64,000 bases of DNA from Sisyra terminalis. Lineage: Eukaryota > Arthropoda > Insecta > Neuroptera > Sisyridae. The stretch spans positions 56,373,701 through 56,437,700 of the forward strand of contig OY292275.1 in the NCBI GenBank assembly GCA_958496175.1, in the 5' to 3' direction. A program made the translations under genes and the position numbers. The notes beneath the pieces were generated by a model. That model was not told the DNA's origin and made no database searches. It saw only the letters and a list, made by a program, of their open reading frames with translations. Shown here in pieces: positions 1 through 11,888 of the stretch (position 1 is the stretch's first letter; every line of letters begins with the position of its first letter).

Positions 1-100
1 GATAGAATTGGAACTATTAAATTTTTAAAATCTATGGATTTTACATTAAAGCATGCCTCACAATAGTTAAAACTTTTTTGATAGATTAATTTATATTCTT

Positions 101-640
101 ATAATAAATCATCCTTAAAATGGAGCTAGGCCACTTTCAAAACAAATAGCTCTTATAAAAACAACAAATACTTAGAAATTATGGAAATATTAGAGTAATA
201 TTAAAGATATTTTATGAATATCTTCCCGGGGTCGATTCCCCATACTTATATCCCTAAGTACTATAATCATTAAAGTTGGAAACAAGTTTTTCACAAAAGT
301 TCTTCCCAATTTAATAACATTCCACTTACTTGAATGAAATAATTGTTATCCTGATTAATTGAGGTCGTTTTAAATTATCACTTGGATCATATTTTGATTT
401 TCAATAATTTAATTAATAAAAAAAATTTAATTAATTAAGAACAAATAACGTATAAATAAAATAAGTTAAACATTGCACTAATATCTGATGACAGCATACA
501 CACACGTCAATGCAGGGGGCTATTAACCAATGAAATTGCGAGATTTAAAGATGTTCATTTGTTTTGATTGTTAAAATTTTGAAATTTTAAGATTGCCACC
601 TACAAGACTCAATGCCATCTACAATGTACAATATCGCACT
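101..640 (+). repeat. Diverged long repeat, copy 1
   Basis: This stretch matches 27,180-27,960 in the same orientation. Shared blocks include the motif around AATACTTAGAAA, the run around ATATCTGATGA, the block CACGTCAATGCA followed by GGGCTATTAACCAAT, and ATGTTCATTTGTTTTGATTG. Homology resumes at about 1,790-1,960 against 28,165-28,356, so the original unit was longer than 1 kb; a foldback element (1,020-1,370) has since landed in this copy. The left edge holds one diverged end of a short MITE (GGCCACTTTCAAAAC), also found at the matching place in copy 2. I see no coding capacity and do not recognise the family. Confidence 0.7.
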
Positions 641-1075
641 ATTACTAAAAGAGTGACAAACATGAAAATTTTTCATATCGAGAAAATGGGTTTTGAAAAA
701 AAAAAAACATAATTTTTCAACTTCATACAGTTAATAAATTTTTAAATAGATATTAATATTTATTTTTTTCAATTGCTATTAAAACATCCTAAATGTTATA
801 GTTAACTTATGTCTCTATTGGTGTAAGAATGTTAATATTTTTGAAAAGTTAACCAAAACTTTTATATATTTTTAATAAAAAAATATTCAGTATTTTACAT
901 TAGAACCTTTTTCCAGTATATTAAGAATGATTTTTAATTGGAAAATGTCTTGACCAGAAAAATGATTTTTTTTCTTTCGATTAGATCCCTCTTCCAGTAG
1001 AGGTTCATAAATCATAGTATAATAATTAAATTGTGGGCAATAAGGACAAAGCTTCTTGTGGAATATTGTTTATTT

Positions 1076-1123
1076 TATCGCCAACGTTTCGTCAGTCATT
1101 TTTGACTTCTTCAGAGCTCAAAA
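1076..1123 (-). ncRNA. Hammerhead-ribozyme-like motif (element A, left arm)
   Basis: On the minus strand the core reads CTGAAGA, then a hairpin GTCA/TGAC, then GAAACGTT. This fits the CUGANGA...GAAA core, with a palindromic ACGU as minimal stem III and U at the cleavage position. There is one extra A between CUGAAGA and stem II compared with textbook hammerheads. Stem I is three pairs, an internal loop with A-G/G-A mismatches, then UUU/AAA. Activity is not known. Confidence 0.5.
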
Positions 1124-1234
1124 TTAAAAATTACTCCACAAATGTTGTATTTAGTATTGTATTCTTGGTTTGTTGTTCTATCAGTTGGGTCATTTTACAG
1201 CTAATTTTTTTGACATTTGTGGAATAATTTTTAA

Positions 1235-1285
1235 TTTTGAGCCCTGAAAAAGTCAGGAATGACTGACGAAACGTTGGTGATAAAA
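1235..1285 (+). ncRNA. Degenerate hammerhead-like motif (element A, right arm)
   Basis: This is the mirror copy of the left-arm motif, on the plus strand: CTGAAAA, hairpin GTCA/TGAC, GAAACGTT. The invariant G of CUGANGA is changed to A, so this copy is probably inactive even if the left one works. Confidence 0.4.
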
Positions 1286-1399
1286 TAAATAATATTCCAC
1301 AAGAAGCTTCGTCCTTATTGCCCACAATTTAATTATTATATTTAAAACGACAAGGACTTAAACAACATGGATAAATCATAGTAATTAAAATTTAATCAG

Positions 1400-3540
1400 C
1401 AATTTCAAGAATTTCATAAGTTAATTTTTATTTCAAAAGAGCTTTTTTTTCTTAAAAATAAATACATATTCTAGGTAACAACCAACAACATTGCATATAC
1501 AACATAAATCAGTGACTTAAGTGGATTTTTGACTTAAGTGATATCATGATTTAAAGATTTTTCTTTAAAAAAAATATCATTTTTTATAGTGCTTAAAGCT
1601 AAGTCGTTGTTTATTTTTAAATAAATACATTTTCAACCCTTAAATCAGGGGAGTGTCACTCTTAAAGCAGAGTTGGTTCCCAAAAAAAAAAGAAGTTTTT
1701 CCTCGACTTGCAAAAAAGGTGCAGGTGGGTTTTCCTAAACTGACATCATCAGTGCTCGTCGAAATGAACTGAATATTTTTGGAAACAAAAAATTAACATT
1801 GAATAACCCTTCCACGCCCTAAATCATACACTAATCATATATAGATCAATCGATTAGGTAAATTCTAACAAACAATTATTATTAACTTATTTTTTTCACC
1901 AGAATTAACTGAAATAGAAGCATAAAACTTCCGGGATCTTAGTATTTGATTAAAACCCACAAACCTCTAAAGTATCATTTATATATCTATCCAGAGCAAA
2001 TTCACCAAGCTTATATTCCCTAAATTTCTTTTCAAATCCCCAAAAATCTTTCCCTAAATTATAAAAGATAATACCAGAAGCCAATCTAAACGTGTCTCTT
2101 GATAATTGGTACTTTTTATTTAAATTTACACAAACTTATAAGTTGAATAAAATAAACATGACATACATCCTCTAACATATCTGACACTAATTCCTGTTTT
2201 ACAACGCAGTAGCCTGCATTTACAATACAACGACCTGCCATACAACAAAGAAAATTTCTATTTCTAAACTAATTTTCCTTTTTCAACACACTTTTATCGC
2301 TCATTGTGTTAAATGGCAAGGTTAAATACAAAAACAATTTGCAAATAAACTTCAAAAAAAAAAAAATCAAATTGCCCGTTTATTGTGGCCCTAGATTCCA
2401 AGCACTTATGTTTAAATGAACGTCGACAAATGTCTTACAAATAAAATAATTTCCAACGAAAAAGAGAAAATGACTGACACAACAGTGAAAATATTATATT
2501 TGTGTTCCTGCGTAATGTGGAAAACATGAGTGCCTTCTTTATAATAAGACACGTGATGTAAATTTTTTCTGGGACGTAAAATAGATTCATGGCGCCAGTG
2601 TAATCTAAGCTTATTACTATTTGAGAATACATACAAGTTTATCGCTAATAAATATATAAGCCATTTTCTTTGTGTTGTACATTCGTATAAATATTATACT
2701 CACAGTAATATGTGCTCGTGTATTTGTAATGAATAATCACACACGAGGTAAAGTTTCAATGTGAATACATAATATTTTACCTTTTAACAATTATGCCAAG
2801 AATTAATTAACTCTTCTAAGATTTCATCGATTCTTGAAGAGAAAAAAAAATCTATATCAAAAACAACACAAATCAATTTCCACGTACCAATACCAATCGA
2901 CGTCATTTATCATTTCCAATCAACCATAAGTCATACATTTTTCTTTAATATAAATAATTATTAAAGAAAAACAATTTTCAACAAATGCGTAAAAATTACA
3001 TCACTCATTTCATCAGAAAAGTATAAGTGATCTTAATTACTTTTAGCCGTTTTTTTTTTATCAATTTGCCATTTTTTTGGACTTTTGAAATGTCGAAAAT
3101 TGCATCATTATATTTACCTTGAAAAATTTATGGTAAGTACCCGTAGCACAATCGCCAAATGTACGTTACGATTTTATTTTTTTTGCTGAATAATATTCAG
3201 CTGGGAAATGTTGTAATTTGCATTGATAAAACTACCTATTTAAATTTTACTCGTTAAAATTTTGGAATTACATCATTGGTGGAATTTTTTGCGGCGTTGA
3301 AGTGTAGGAATATTTTTTTAACAAAATTATTTTCCTATGAAATTTTTTCATAAAAAAGATAAGAACTTAAATAGCTTAAACCCAAAAAAAAACGAATTTT
3401 TATTAACTTTAAAGTTGTTATATAAAGAAAACTCAAGTAGAAACGGACATACAGGAGAATCCTTTTACCCTTTTTCATCCCTTTTCTGAAAATGATTTTG
3501 GTATAAGCTTAACTACGAAACTAACTTTTACTTAATGAGA
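1400..3540. other. AT-rich noncoding stretch
   Basis: Apart from 1,790-1,960, which belongs to the long repeat also seen near 28.2 kb, nothing is recognised here. There are homopolymer A/T runs and only short chance ORFs. Confidence 0.4.
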
Positions 3541-3547
3541 TAGTTAA

Positions 3548-4135
3548 GGGGGTATTCTACTCTAGAAATTTTGAAAAAATCAATTTTTTTTTATAATCCG
3601 ATAGTTTAGATATTCAAAAATATCCTCCAAAAAGGATTTTTCAAAATTCAAATTATTTCCGAAGTTATAGCGGTTTTGTATGAAGCTGGGATGGCTGATT
3701 AAGACAATGTAAGTAATACATACTATTCTATCAATTACGCTGCCTGAAACTTAACGTAAAACTTTAAATTCGTTTTTCTCGAAACTGTCTTTTTCAAAAC
3801 GATACCCACGATTTCTCAGGTTCTACTGAACCGATTTACCTGAAATTTTTAGAGAGTCTTCTTTATAGACTTGTCTATGTCTGGAACTATCCCCCTCTCC
3901 AAATTTTGATTTTTACTATTTTTGAAAAAATCGAAACAGTCAAAAAAAGTGGTACAAAAATTGTTTTTTTTTTCAGGCAGTCGCCATTTCGTGAAAAAAT
4001 GTTTTTCATACTTTTCCGTAGTTCCAGACATTGCGACATTATTCTAGATTAATAATCTTTTTTTTTTTTGGGGTCAGATTACTAGGAGGGTTGAAATCGT
4101 GGGTATGGTCACGTGCCAATTTTTTGAGTCCCCCC
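3548..4135. repeat. Imperfect foldback repeat (TE-like)
   Basis: The left edge GGGGGTATTC resembles the reverse of the right edge GAGTCCCCCC. Inside, the segment around GATACCCACGATTTC (about 3,800) returns inverted near 4,090-4,112 as GAAATCGTGGGTATGG, and TGTCTGGAACTA (about 3,878) returns as TAGTTCCAGACA near 4,018. The palindromic layout and poly-T/poly-A blocks suggest a MITE. I saw no certain target duplication and cannot assign the superfamily. Confidence 0.5.
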
Positions 4136-5132
4136 ACTTCATCAGCTGCTAATTTTTGAAATTTTTAACTTTTTTTATTTTTTTCTGTATTCTTGAAATG
4201 TTAATAAACAACTGATAAAAAAATGGATAGAAAAAATATTAATTGGTTATTTTTTATGACACTTCAAAAATTACCTAAAATTCATGCCTCTAGACTAGAA
4301 TACTCCCTTAAGCTTAAATGCTTCCGTTTAAAACAAAACAAACCACCTTTTCTTATTCCCTTGGGAAATAATGAAAAAGTTAATCTTTTCCTGGAAAACT
4401 GGAGGTCCATCTTTTCCTACATTACTCTGTTAATTAAGAAACCAAATATAAAGCAACAATGTATGTAACAATTCAAACTATTTGGTTTCAACGGAAAAAA
4501 ATTATAAGTTAAGTTAAAGCATATATTAAGAATTAAAAAAATGTTTGATTTTCCTTTCAAGAAAACACATATTTATAAGATCAAATTAGATTTTTTTCTG
4601 CTAACTTTGAAAAGTTTATTCATAATATAAAATATACTGTGATCTTATTTATGTAATATAATAACCAAAGTAAACTATAAACATAAATGTGACCAAAAGC
4701 TCAAACAAATGAGCTTTTGACACCCCGGAACTGGGGCAAAAACACAGCTACCTGTTAAAAAATTATTAATAAATCTTATATCCTTAAACTATGAGGCAAA
4801 AGCGGTGTTATTATTAGTAATTAAAATACATATTTTTATTTTTCGTTAAGACATCTTTCACATTCATATTGTTTTTTTTTTCGAACCTGTGTTGCAGTTT
4901 CCACAAACCCAGTTCATGCAATTAATGCACTAGGTCCATGCTTTTTTGTGAAGTGTAATAGCCAAAAATCACATTTACAAATGCTAATAATAAATTATCA
5001 TTTTCTTTGGAAGAAGAATTAGGAGTTGCTGCTTTTTGTTTTACCTTACAGTTGGTACAATGCAACGTTCACTCACCTGAAAATAAAAAAAAAATATATT
5101 AATCAAAGTCTACAATTTGGTCGTCAATAAAC
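4136..5132. other. AT-rich noncoding stretch
   Basis: Nothing recognised. A short perfect hairpin (AAAAGCTCA / TGAGCTTTT) lies near 4,695-4,718. An 81-codon ORF at 4,223-4,468 has no familiar motif and is probably chance. Confidence 0.4.
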
Positions 5133-5140
5133 TTATGTAT

Positions 5141-5940
5141 CAGGGTGATTTTTTTTTTACTTTTTTTGACTATTTTTGGTCCCATCGTGAAATTTTGTTG
5201 GAAATACCAAAAAAAAAAGTTTTCTGAAAGTTTGAGCCCTTAATATTAATTTTAAGTCCTCGATCAAGACGTGTAAAGATTTCCCATTGAAAATACTCAG
5301 AAACTCTGATTTTTTATTTTAAAATTTCTATATCTCAGCGGCAATTCATGGGATCGCTTTTACCGAAGATGGTTTTTTCTCAGAATTAAACGCTCTACAA
5401 AAGTGCCCATTGCGATAAAGTCGTAACTCACACTGGTGAGATAGTACGGGCCACTGAACCTGATTTTTCCATAAAATCCGCGTTTTTTTTACATTTATCT
5501 CGTTAATAACAAGAGCTACAGAAAAATTAAAAATGAAAAACTTGTAGAGAATTTGATTTCCTACAAAAAAGTTCCTGTAGACCAAATCGCGAAGATCAAT
5601 ATTAAACGAGATATTAAGCCTTGAATTTTATGGAAAAATCAGGTTCAGTGGCCCGTACTACCTCACCGGTGTGAGTTACGACTTTGTCGCAATGGGCACT
5701 TTTGTAGAGCGTTTAATTCTGAGAAAAAAACATCTTCGATAAAAGCGATCCCATGAAATGCCGCTGAGATATAGAAATTTAAAAATAAAAAATCAGAGTT
5801 TCCGTGTATTTTCAATGGGAAATCTTTACACGTCTTGGTCGAGGACTTGAAAATAATATTAAGGGCTCAAACTTTCAGAGAATTTTTTTTGGTATTTCCA
5901 ACAAAATTTCACGATGGGATCAAAAAAAAAAATCACCCTA
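5141..5940. mobile_element. Long palindromic hAT-type MITE, copy 1
   Basis: The 800 bp element has ends CAGGGTGATTTTT and AAAATCACCCTA. Arms of about 337 and 316 bp (5,141-5,477 and 5,625-5,940) are inverted copies, differing mainly by a 20 bp indel in the poly-T zone. They enclose a 147 bp centre. The ends fit the loose hAT rule Y-A-R-N-G. No 8 bp target duplication is visible at this copy (TTATGTAT against ATCTTTAC). The centre is also found in the fragment at 45,300-45,512. Arm ORFs such as the 79-residue one at 5,346-5,585 are palindrome by-products. Confidence 0.8.
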
Positions 5941-5949
5941 ATCTTTACA

Positions 5950-7852
5950 CCATTGCTATATATAAACTTTGGCTCAACTGAATGCAGACAATGGGGCAAT
6001 AAAGAGAAAATTATTTTTTAATATAAGTAGGTAATTTTTGTCTCAAAAAATGCAGAAGGACGAAGTTCCAACCCAATGAACTAAGTTCAAAAAGCCATCT
6101 CTAACTAGGAATTCTTAAAAAGCACTTGAATATAAACTAAGAAATATGCATAAGCTTTAAATTCTACAAAAAAAATATTTTAGAAGTAAATCTAAATGAA
6201 ACTAAGAATAATTCTGAGACACTTTAGTCTTTCTAGCACCCAGCGCAGTGAAGGAAAAAGAAAAACACATTGGTTTTGGTAAAATAAAATAAATTTATGC
6301 ATACATATGCATCTACTTTTTACAGATTCTAACCATTATGGAATTCAACGATACAAAATGCGGTTTTTCAAAACCATGATGGTTCAAGGAAATCATAACT
6401 ATAACGATTGTTTAGATACCCTGTTTGAATAATACATTTAAATCGCAACAGTTCGGGCACTCCTTAAACCACATTTGGTAAATTAATACTTTAGTCAAAG
6501 CCATACCTTTTCAAAATGCATAATCTTTCTTTATGAATAATCAAATAATACCTGTTGATTAAATTTATAGTCAAATCGTAGCGTTTCCATACGGAAATCA
6601 TCAATGCATTAAAAAGCTCATTTTTTAAAAAGCTTAAAGATTTTCCTTAAGATTAAACTAAGTTAGCAAAAACAAACTCAATCAGAATAAAACTCTCAAG
6701 AGAAAGAGCTTTCAAAAGCACAGTAATATCATTTCAATCATTTTTCACTAAACTTAAGTTTATGCATTTGACAATCTAAGGTATCGAATTTACTGAAATT
6801 CTATGCAATTTTTTTAATGGAAAAAAGAAAACTTTTTTTTTTAAAGACCACCTGTCGCTTGACTTCCGGGTTTTTCATGAAAATAACTGTCAAATTCTTC
6901 AAATCAAATTTAGAATAACGAAAAGTACTAACTACTTTCGGAGCTATGGATCGAGAAAGGGGCGCAAATACTCGCGAAAATATGTTAAATATGAAAACTA
7001 TAAAGGGCAAACATTTCAGAGATGTGAAATCTTTCATTTCCATGTAGTTTATAAGTAAATGATGATTATGTTTTAATCGGTTTGGCTAATAAAAATTCTA
7101 CAATTATAATGTCGAGATTTCTACACAAGACATTACTATTATTATGGACATTATTATTGTAGTAAATATATTTAATAATTTTTGGCGACTTAAATAGAAG
7201 GGAAAGTATTTTTATTTAAAAGTGAATTCAGTTAACACTTTGTGTTAATATTGGAATTAACATAGCTAATTCAAGGTAAGATGTGTGAAAAGCGTGAGCT
7301 TTTGGGTTTGCTGATGAACATTGGCAAATTGGGTGGAAAGTTTTGGATACAAAAGCAAAGGTGGATTGAGGGGCGAATGATATGGTATAAGTAGTACAAG
7401 TAATAGCCAATTACAGGAAATGTAAGTATAGGAAACAATATATATTTTTAAATTCTTTATTTCCATTTTATTCCTAAACAATAAGCGGATTTGATGATAT
7501 ATGAATGGAATATCCTTGGTATGGAATTTATTTGATTTTTTTGTGGTATTTTCCAGAGATATAAAAGTTTATCCTTTTGATAAACCTTTTCCATACAAAA
7601 ATGGGAAAAACTTTTTTATAAAATTTATTTTCCGTTTTTAACTTTTTAATTAAAAAACTTCTTATTACAAAATTGACTTTAGGGATAAGGGATAATTGTT
7701 TCGGTTGTTAAGTTTCATAAGTTGTTTAATTGTTGAAAAAAAAATCAAGAATTAAATCGTAGTAATTTCAGGCTAGGAGATAATGTATCCTTTTTTTTAT
7801 GATACGATTATAAAGAGAAAAAATCAATCAGTTTAAAAACTTTTGGTTCAAT
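5950..7852. other. AT-rich noncoding stretch
   Basis: No gene or element recognised. Minus-strand ORFs at 6,801-7,043 and 7,228-7,481 are short and without known motifs. An 18 bp string, GGGTTTGCTGATGAACAT, near 7,303 recurs near 37,652 without wider similarity. Confidence 0.35.
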
Positions 7853-7860
7853 CTCTATAT

Positions 7861-8676
7861 TAGGGTGATTTTTTTTTTGGGACTATTTTTTTTCCTCCTA
7901 TGCCGAAGTTTTGTAGGAAATAATTCAAAAAAAATTCCCTGAAAGTTTGAGCTCTTAATATTAATATTAAGTACTCGTTCACAGCGTGTGAATATTTTCC
8001 ATTTAAAATACACGTAAACTTTGATTTTTTTTTTTAAATTTATTTAGCTCAGCGACATTTTATGGTATCGCCTCGCTCAAAGTCGGATTTTTTTTACAAT
8101 TGTATGCTCTACAAAAGTGCCTATTGCGGCAAAATCGTAATTTACACAGGCGAGGTAGTACGGGTCACTAAACCTAGATTTTCCATAGATTTCTCGTTTT
8201 TCTCTCAGTATCTCATGAATTACAAGACCTACAGAAAAAATGTAAAAGGCAAATTTATAGGAAATTTAATTTCCTACAAAAAAGTTCCAGAAAACCAAAT
8301 TGCTAAGATCGATATTTCTCGAGATATTGAGCCTTGAATATCTCTTACTATAAAATTTTTACGGATTATTGAGTAAAATTTAAGAAAATATTGATTTTTT
8401 TATTCCTTATTAAAAATAGGCACTTTTGTAGAGCATACAATTGTAAAAAATCCGACTTTGAGCGAGGCGATACCATAAAATGCCGCTGAACTATAAAAAT
8501 TTAAAAAAAAAATCAAATTTTACATGTATTTTAAATGGAAAATATTCACACGGTGTGAGCGAGTACTTAATATTAATATTTAGAGCTCAAACTTTAAGGG
8601 AATTTTTTTTGAAATATTTCCAACAAAATTTCGGTATGGAAGCAAAAAAAAATAGTCCCAAAAAAAAATCACCCTA
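7861..8676. mobile_element. Long palindromic hAT-type MITE, copy 2
   Basis: This 816 bp element begins TAGGGTGATTT and ends AAATCACCCTA. It is bounded by a perfect 8 bp duplication, CTCTATAT (7,853-7,860 and 8,677-8,684), as expected for hAT. Outer arms of about 260 bp (7,861-8,122 and about 8,419-8,676) are inverted copies. The inner parts of the palindrome seen in copy 1 are replaced by unrelated AT-rich sequence on the right. Shared sub-terminal core: GAGCTCTTAATATTAATATT. ORFs of 91 and 68 residues lie on the arms and are not genes. Confidence 0.87.
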
Positions 8677-8689
8677 CTCTATATAAATC

Positions 8690-10420
8690 CCCTTTTATAA
8701 ATCGAAAACATTCGATCTTTTATTTCAATGAGTTATTTTTAATATCATAAGAATTCTTCCATGTAAAGAACCACTTTAAAAATCAGGTACCAACAGTTCA
8801 GAATTTTTATATGAAAAAATTGATAAACTTATTTACAAAATTGCATAAAAAAGCTCTCATTATATTGTATTAGCCCTCAAAACTAAGGTAAAATTCATCA
8901 AATAACTTTCAATAATTCTCAATTACGGATTTTTATTAACCTTAGTAGTTACCTAAAGACCTTAATAGGAATAAAGCGACGGTAAATAACAATTAAAGAA
9001 TAATTAACCAATTTATAAAGTTAGTTTTTCATAAGATTTGTTAACTTTGAATTTATAAAGCTTGTAAGAAAATTTTAAAAGATCAGTTAACAATGAAAAA
9101 TAAATGGATTGGTCCAGCAAATTAGTTTAACGTTTATACATGCACTATGCACTCAAAGTAAAAAAAGCTTCTTAAAGCTTTTCCTCTTGTTACAAAAAGT
9201 CTAACAAAAAAACTTCCATCGTAAACCGGAAATGAAAAGCTCTTCACTATGATTGTCTTTAAGTTAAAAGTTAATTAATTTCACCACCTATAAGTCTATC
9301 GATATTCATCGACTCTAAATTGGCTAGTAAATCTATAATTAAAGACAATCATTCTTATCAAAATAATCTCAATCTTTTGACAATCATTTCCTCCAACTAT
9401 AATAAGTCCAAAACAATAACATGGAGTCTTTCCGGGACACAAAAGCTTCTACCCAAATATACACCAATAACTTTTAACACAAACATATACATTATACACA
9501 ATATGTAGATTTTAAATTGAATATACTTAAGTAAACTTCCTTCATTTAAAAATGCCTTACGGCAAGATACGACTAGTGTTGGTCACTGACCAACTCCACA
9601 TGGCCTTAACACGAAGGTCGTCTTGTACATATCTTTTTATTTTATTTGCAAATATATAAAAAAAGAGGAAGTTATTTTATATAGAAGATATAATGTCAAG
9701 TTTTTTACGTAGTATACACCAACAATGATTTCGACTTATTAAATTAAACAACACTCAACTGTAATTTCATCTATTTTTATTGCTCAAAATTAATGACTAG
9801 TAGAACACAAGACTTTTATATTGGGACATTAAAAAATAGAAGAAAAATATATTAAAGTTATCAAGGTATTTTCAATTATAAACGAGCACTTATATAATCG
9901 CAACCAATGAAATTATGCATTGTGTAAAATAAATCTGTTCTCTATTTATAGAATTGAAAGATAACAGTTGATTCAATATTGGTGCCATTTTATTAATCAT
10001 ACAATGTGCAATCGATTTTTTTTTCTCTCCATTTGTGTACGAAGAGCAACAGATTGTAGTTTTTGATCTACTTTACTTATGTTAGTATACTTACTTATTA
10101 AAAAAGTATTAATTGTGCTAATTGATAAAAACTAGTTTCTATGATAGATAAATAGGATTCCTATGTATTATTGATTTGTAAACATCAAAGAGTTTCTAAA
10201 AATACGATTTATATCAGTGAATATTTTAAGAAAAGCAGTGTTTGAAATAACTTATGATTGACATACATTATTTTTATTGAGTTAAATTGATAAATTTTAT
10301 TTTTTAACAAAATAAGCACCAAAACAATTAGGTATATTGTTAAGTTTTCTAAAAATAAAAGCTCTAAAATAGTTCTATTCCTCCATAGAACTAAATCTAT
10401 TCTTGTTTCGGATGTGTACC
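8690..10420. other. AT-rich noncoding stretch
   Basis: No gene recognised. A 17 bp perfect palindrome (GTTGGTCA-C-TGACCAAC) sits at 9,578-9,594. Only short ORFs without known motifs. Confidence 0.35.
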
Positions 10421-10422
10421 CT

Positions 10423-10850
10423 ACAGGGTATAAGCTTGGATCAGGAACGTCGAGATATTCCGAACTGTTGATAACTATTCCGAATGGGTACGTATTGTTC
10501 ACTCGAATGCAATTTGTACGTAAACTTTGACAAGCCAGAAATGAATGAAGAAAGGCCAGAATGAATTTAATCGCGAATTAAATTAAAATAAAGTCGAAAA
10601 TGCAACGTTGCCAAATTGTGGGTGTGCTGATGTGGACTTGCCCAAAGTAGACTTTATTTAGAAAATTTAATTTTACATAATACAATATAAATACATATTT
10701 GAAAATAACAATCACTACTTTATTTCTGACATGCCAAAATTTACGTACAAATTGCATTCGAGTGGACAATACGTACAGGAATAATATCGAAACCATTCAA
10801 AAACAATTCTCAAATTTCGACGTTCCTGATCCAAGCTTATACCCCGTACA
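10423..10850. repeat. Inverted duplication around a 205 bp spacer
   Basis: About 107 bp at 10,423-10,529 (ATAAGCTTGGATCAGGAACG ... CGAATGCAATTTGTACGTAA) returns inverted at 10,735-10,850 with roughly 80-90% identity by eye. The spacer is unique AT-rich DNA. The arms are richer in G+C than their surroundings. No target duplication or known terminus was seen. The 97- and 63-residue ORFs reading across the arms are mirror artefacts. Confidence 0.65.
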
Positions 10851-11539
10851 GTAACGGTTAAATTGCACAAAAGTGCATTTAAATAAATGGTAGAAAGATG
10901 CATCAACTTCAGACAAGTTTCTAAATTATCATTTATCTAAAACCAGAAGACATTACGACTTTTGGTTCAGCGAAAAGAAACCAAAATCAGTGAAAAATAT
11001 GATTTTTTCTTTTTGGCCTGCACTATAGACCAGTGGTTCCCAATGAAAGTGATTTCAGTTATATATGGACGTTCTAATTTTTAAAGAGGACGACAATTGT
11101 CAAATATCAATTGTCCTTTATAGGAAATTGCTACCATGAACTATTCTTAAGCACAAGGGTTCGATTTTTTTCCTCGTCAATGGAGCAAAAGTTAATGGAA
11201 GATATACTTTGATTAATTAAAATTAAACTACATTCAGTACTACTGTGCTTTTTGCAAGTGTTTACAATAAAAGAAGGGTACACTTTTAGGGTAAGTTTGC
11301 ACCAAACTTACCAAGGTAATGTGAAATGGTATATGACGAAAGAAGTCTACGCTTTAACGATGATACTTTCTAAGCATTTAATAGATTTTGGGGTCATCGC
11401 CGTTTTAGATAACTCAAAGAATTATTTAAATGAGACATGGAAGATAAAGCTTGGGTGTTAGGATTAGGATTACCATTTAAATTTATATGGAACATTAGAA
11501 AGTTACCAAAGAACCTAAAAATGATCAGAAAGGCCTAAA

Positions 11540-11748
11540 CATGGGCCGGCAACCTGCGGCCCGCGAGACATCTTGGTGCGGCCCGCAAGATTCTCGCCGC
11601 AACGCACATGACGGACATATAGCGTTTTATTTTTAAAAATAAAATATTTCTACATAAATATTGTAGGTATACTTACTGCAAGTGCGGCCCGCACTGATCC
11701 CCATGAAAAATATTTGGCCCTTTTACAACAAAAGGTTGCCGACCCATG
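11540..11748. mobile_element. hAT-type MITE (GGCCGGCAACC termini)
   Basis: The left end CATGGGCCGGCAACC and right end GGTTGCCGACCCATG are inverted. The interior has CTGCGGCCCGCGAG-like blocks far richer in G+C than the region. Flanks GCCTAAAC and GCCTAACC match at 7 of 8 bases, consistent with an old 8 bp hAT duplication. A 113-residue minus-strand ORF crossing this and the next element is chance. Confidence 0.72.
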
Positions 11749-11888
11749 GCCTAACCAATTGGAACTAGAAAATACGCAAAGAAACAATAGCCATTCTAGG
11801 AGTAGGTATCCACCGAGGAAGTCACAAAAATAAGACACCCGGAAATCAGAAAAAGAATAAGCAAGAAAATCTTTACAAAGTTCTAGGC

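Larger units (their letters stand above)
1020..1370 (+). mobile_element. Foldback element A with two hammerhead-like arms
   Basis: Two inverted arms of about 125 bp (1,021-1,145 and 1,213-1,337) face each other across a 67 bp centre, followed by a one-sided tail of about 33 bp (1,338-1,370). The unit is bounded by a perfect 13 bp direct repeat, ATAAATCATAGTA, at 1,007-1,019 and 1,371-1,383, which I read as the target-site duplication. Each arm carries a hammerhead-like core running outward. Similar hammerhead-plus-tail arrangements are known from Penelope-like elements and animal retrozymes. That this is a non-autonomous, head-to-head pair of such units is my inference. Two 64-residue ORFs in the arms are mirror images caused by the palindrome and are not genes. 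Confidence 0.8.

Noticed and set aside
225..250. tRNA T-arm-like hairpin GGGG-TCGATT-CCCC
   Set aside because: No acceptor, D or anticodon arm around it, one base short for a T-loop, and the other copy of this repeat (27.5 kb) lacks the hairpin.
4695..4718. Terminator-like hairpin AAAAGCTCA/TGAGCTTTT
   Set aside because: Eukaryotic context, no transcription unit nearby.
7303..7320. 18 bp string shared with 37.65 kb
   Set aside because: No similarity beyond the string; too little to define a repeat.
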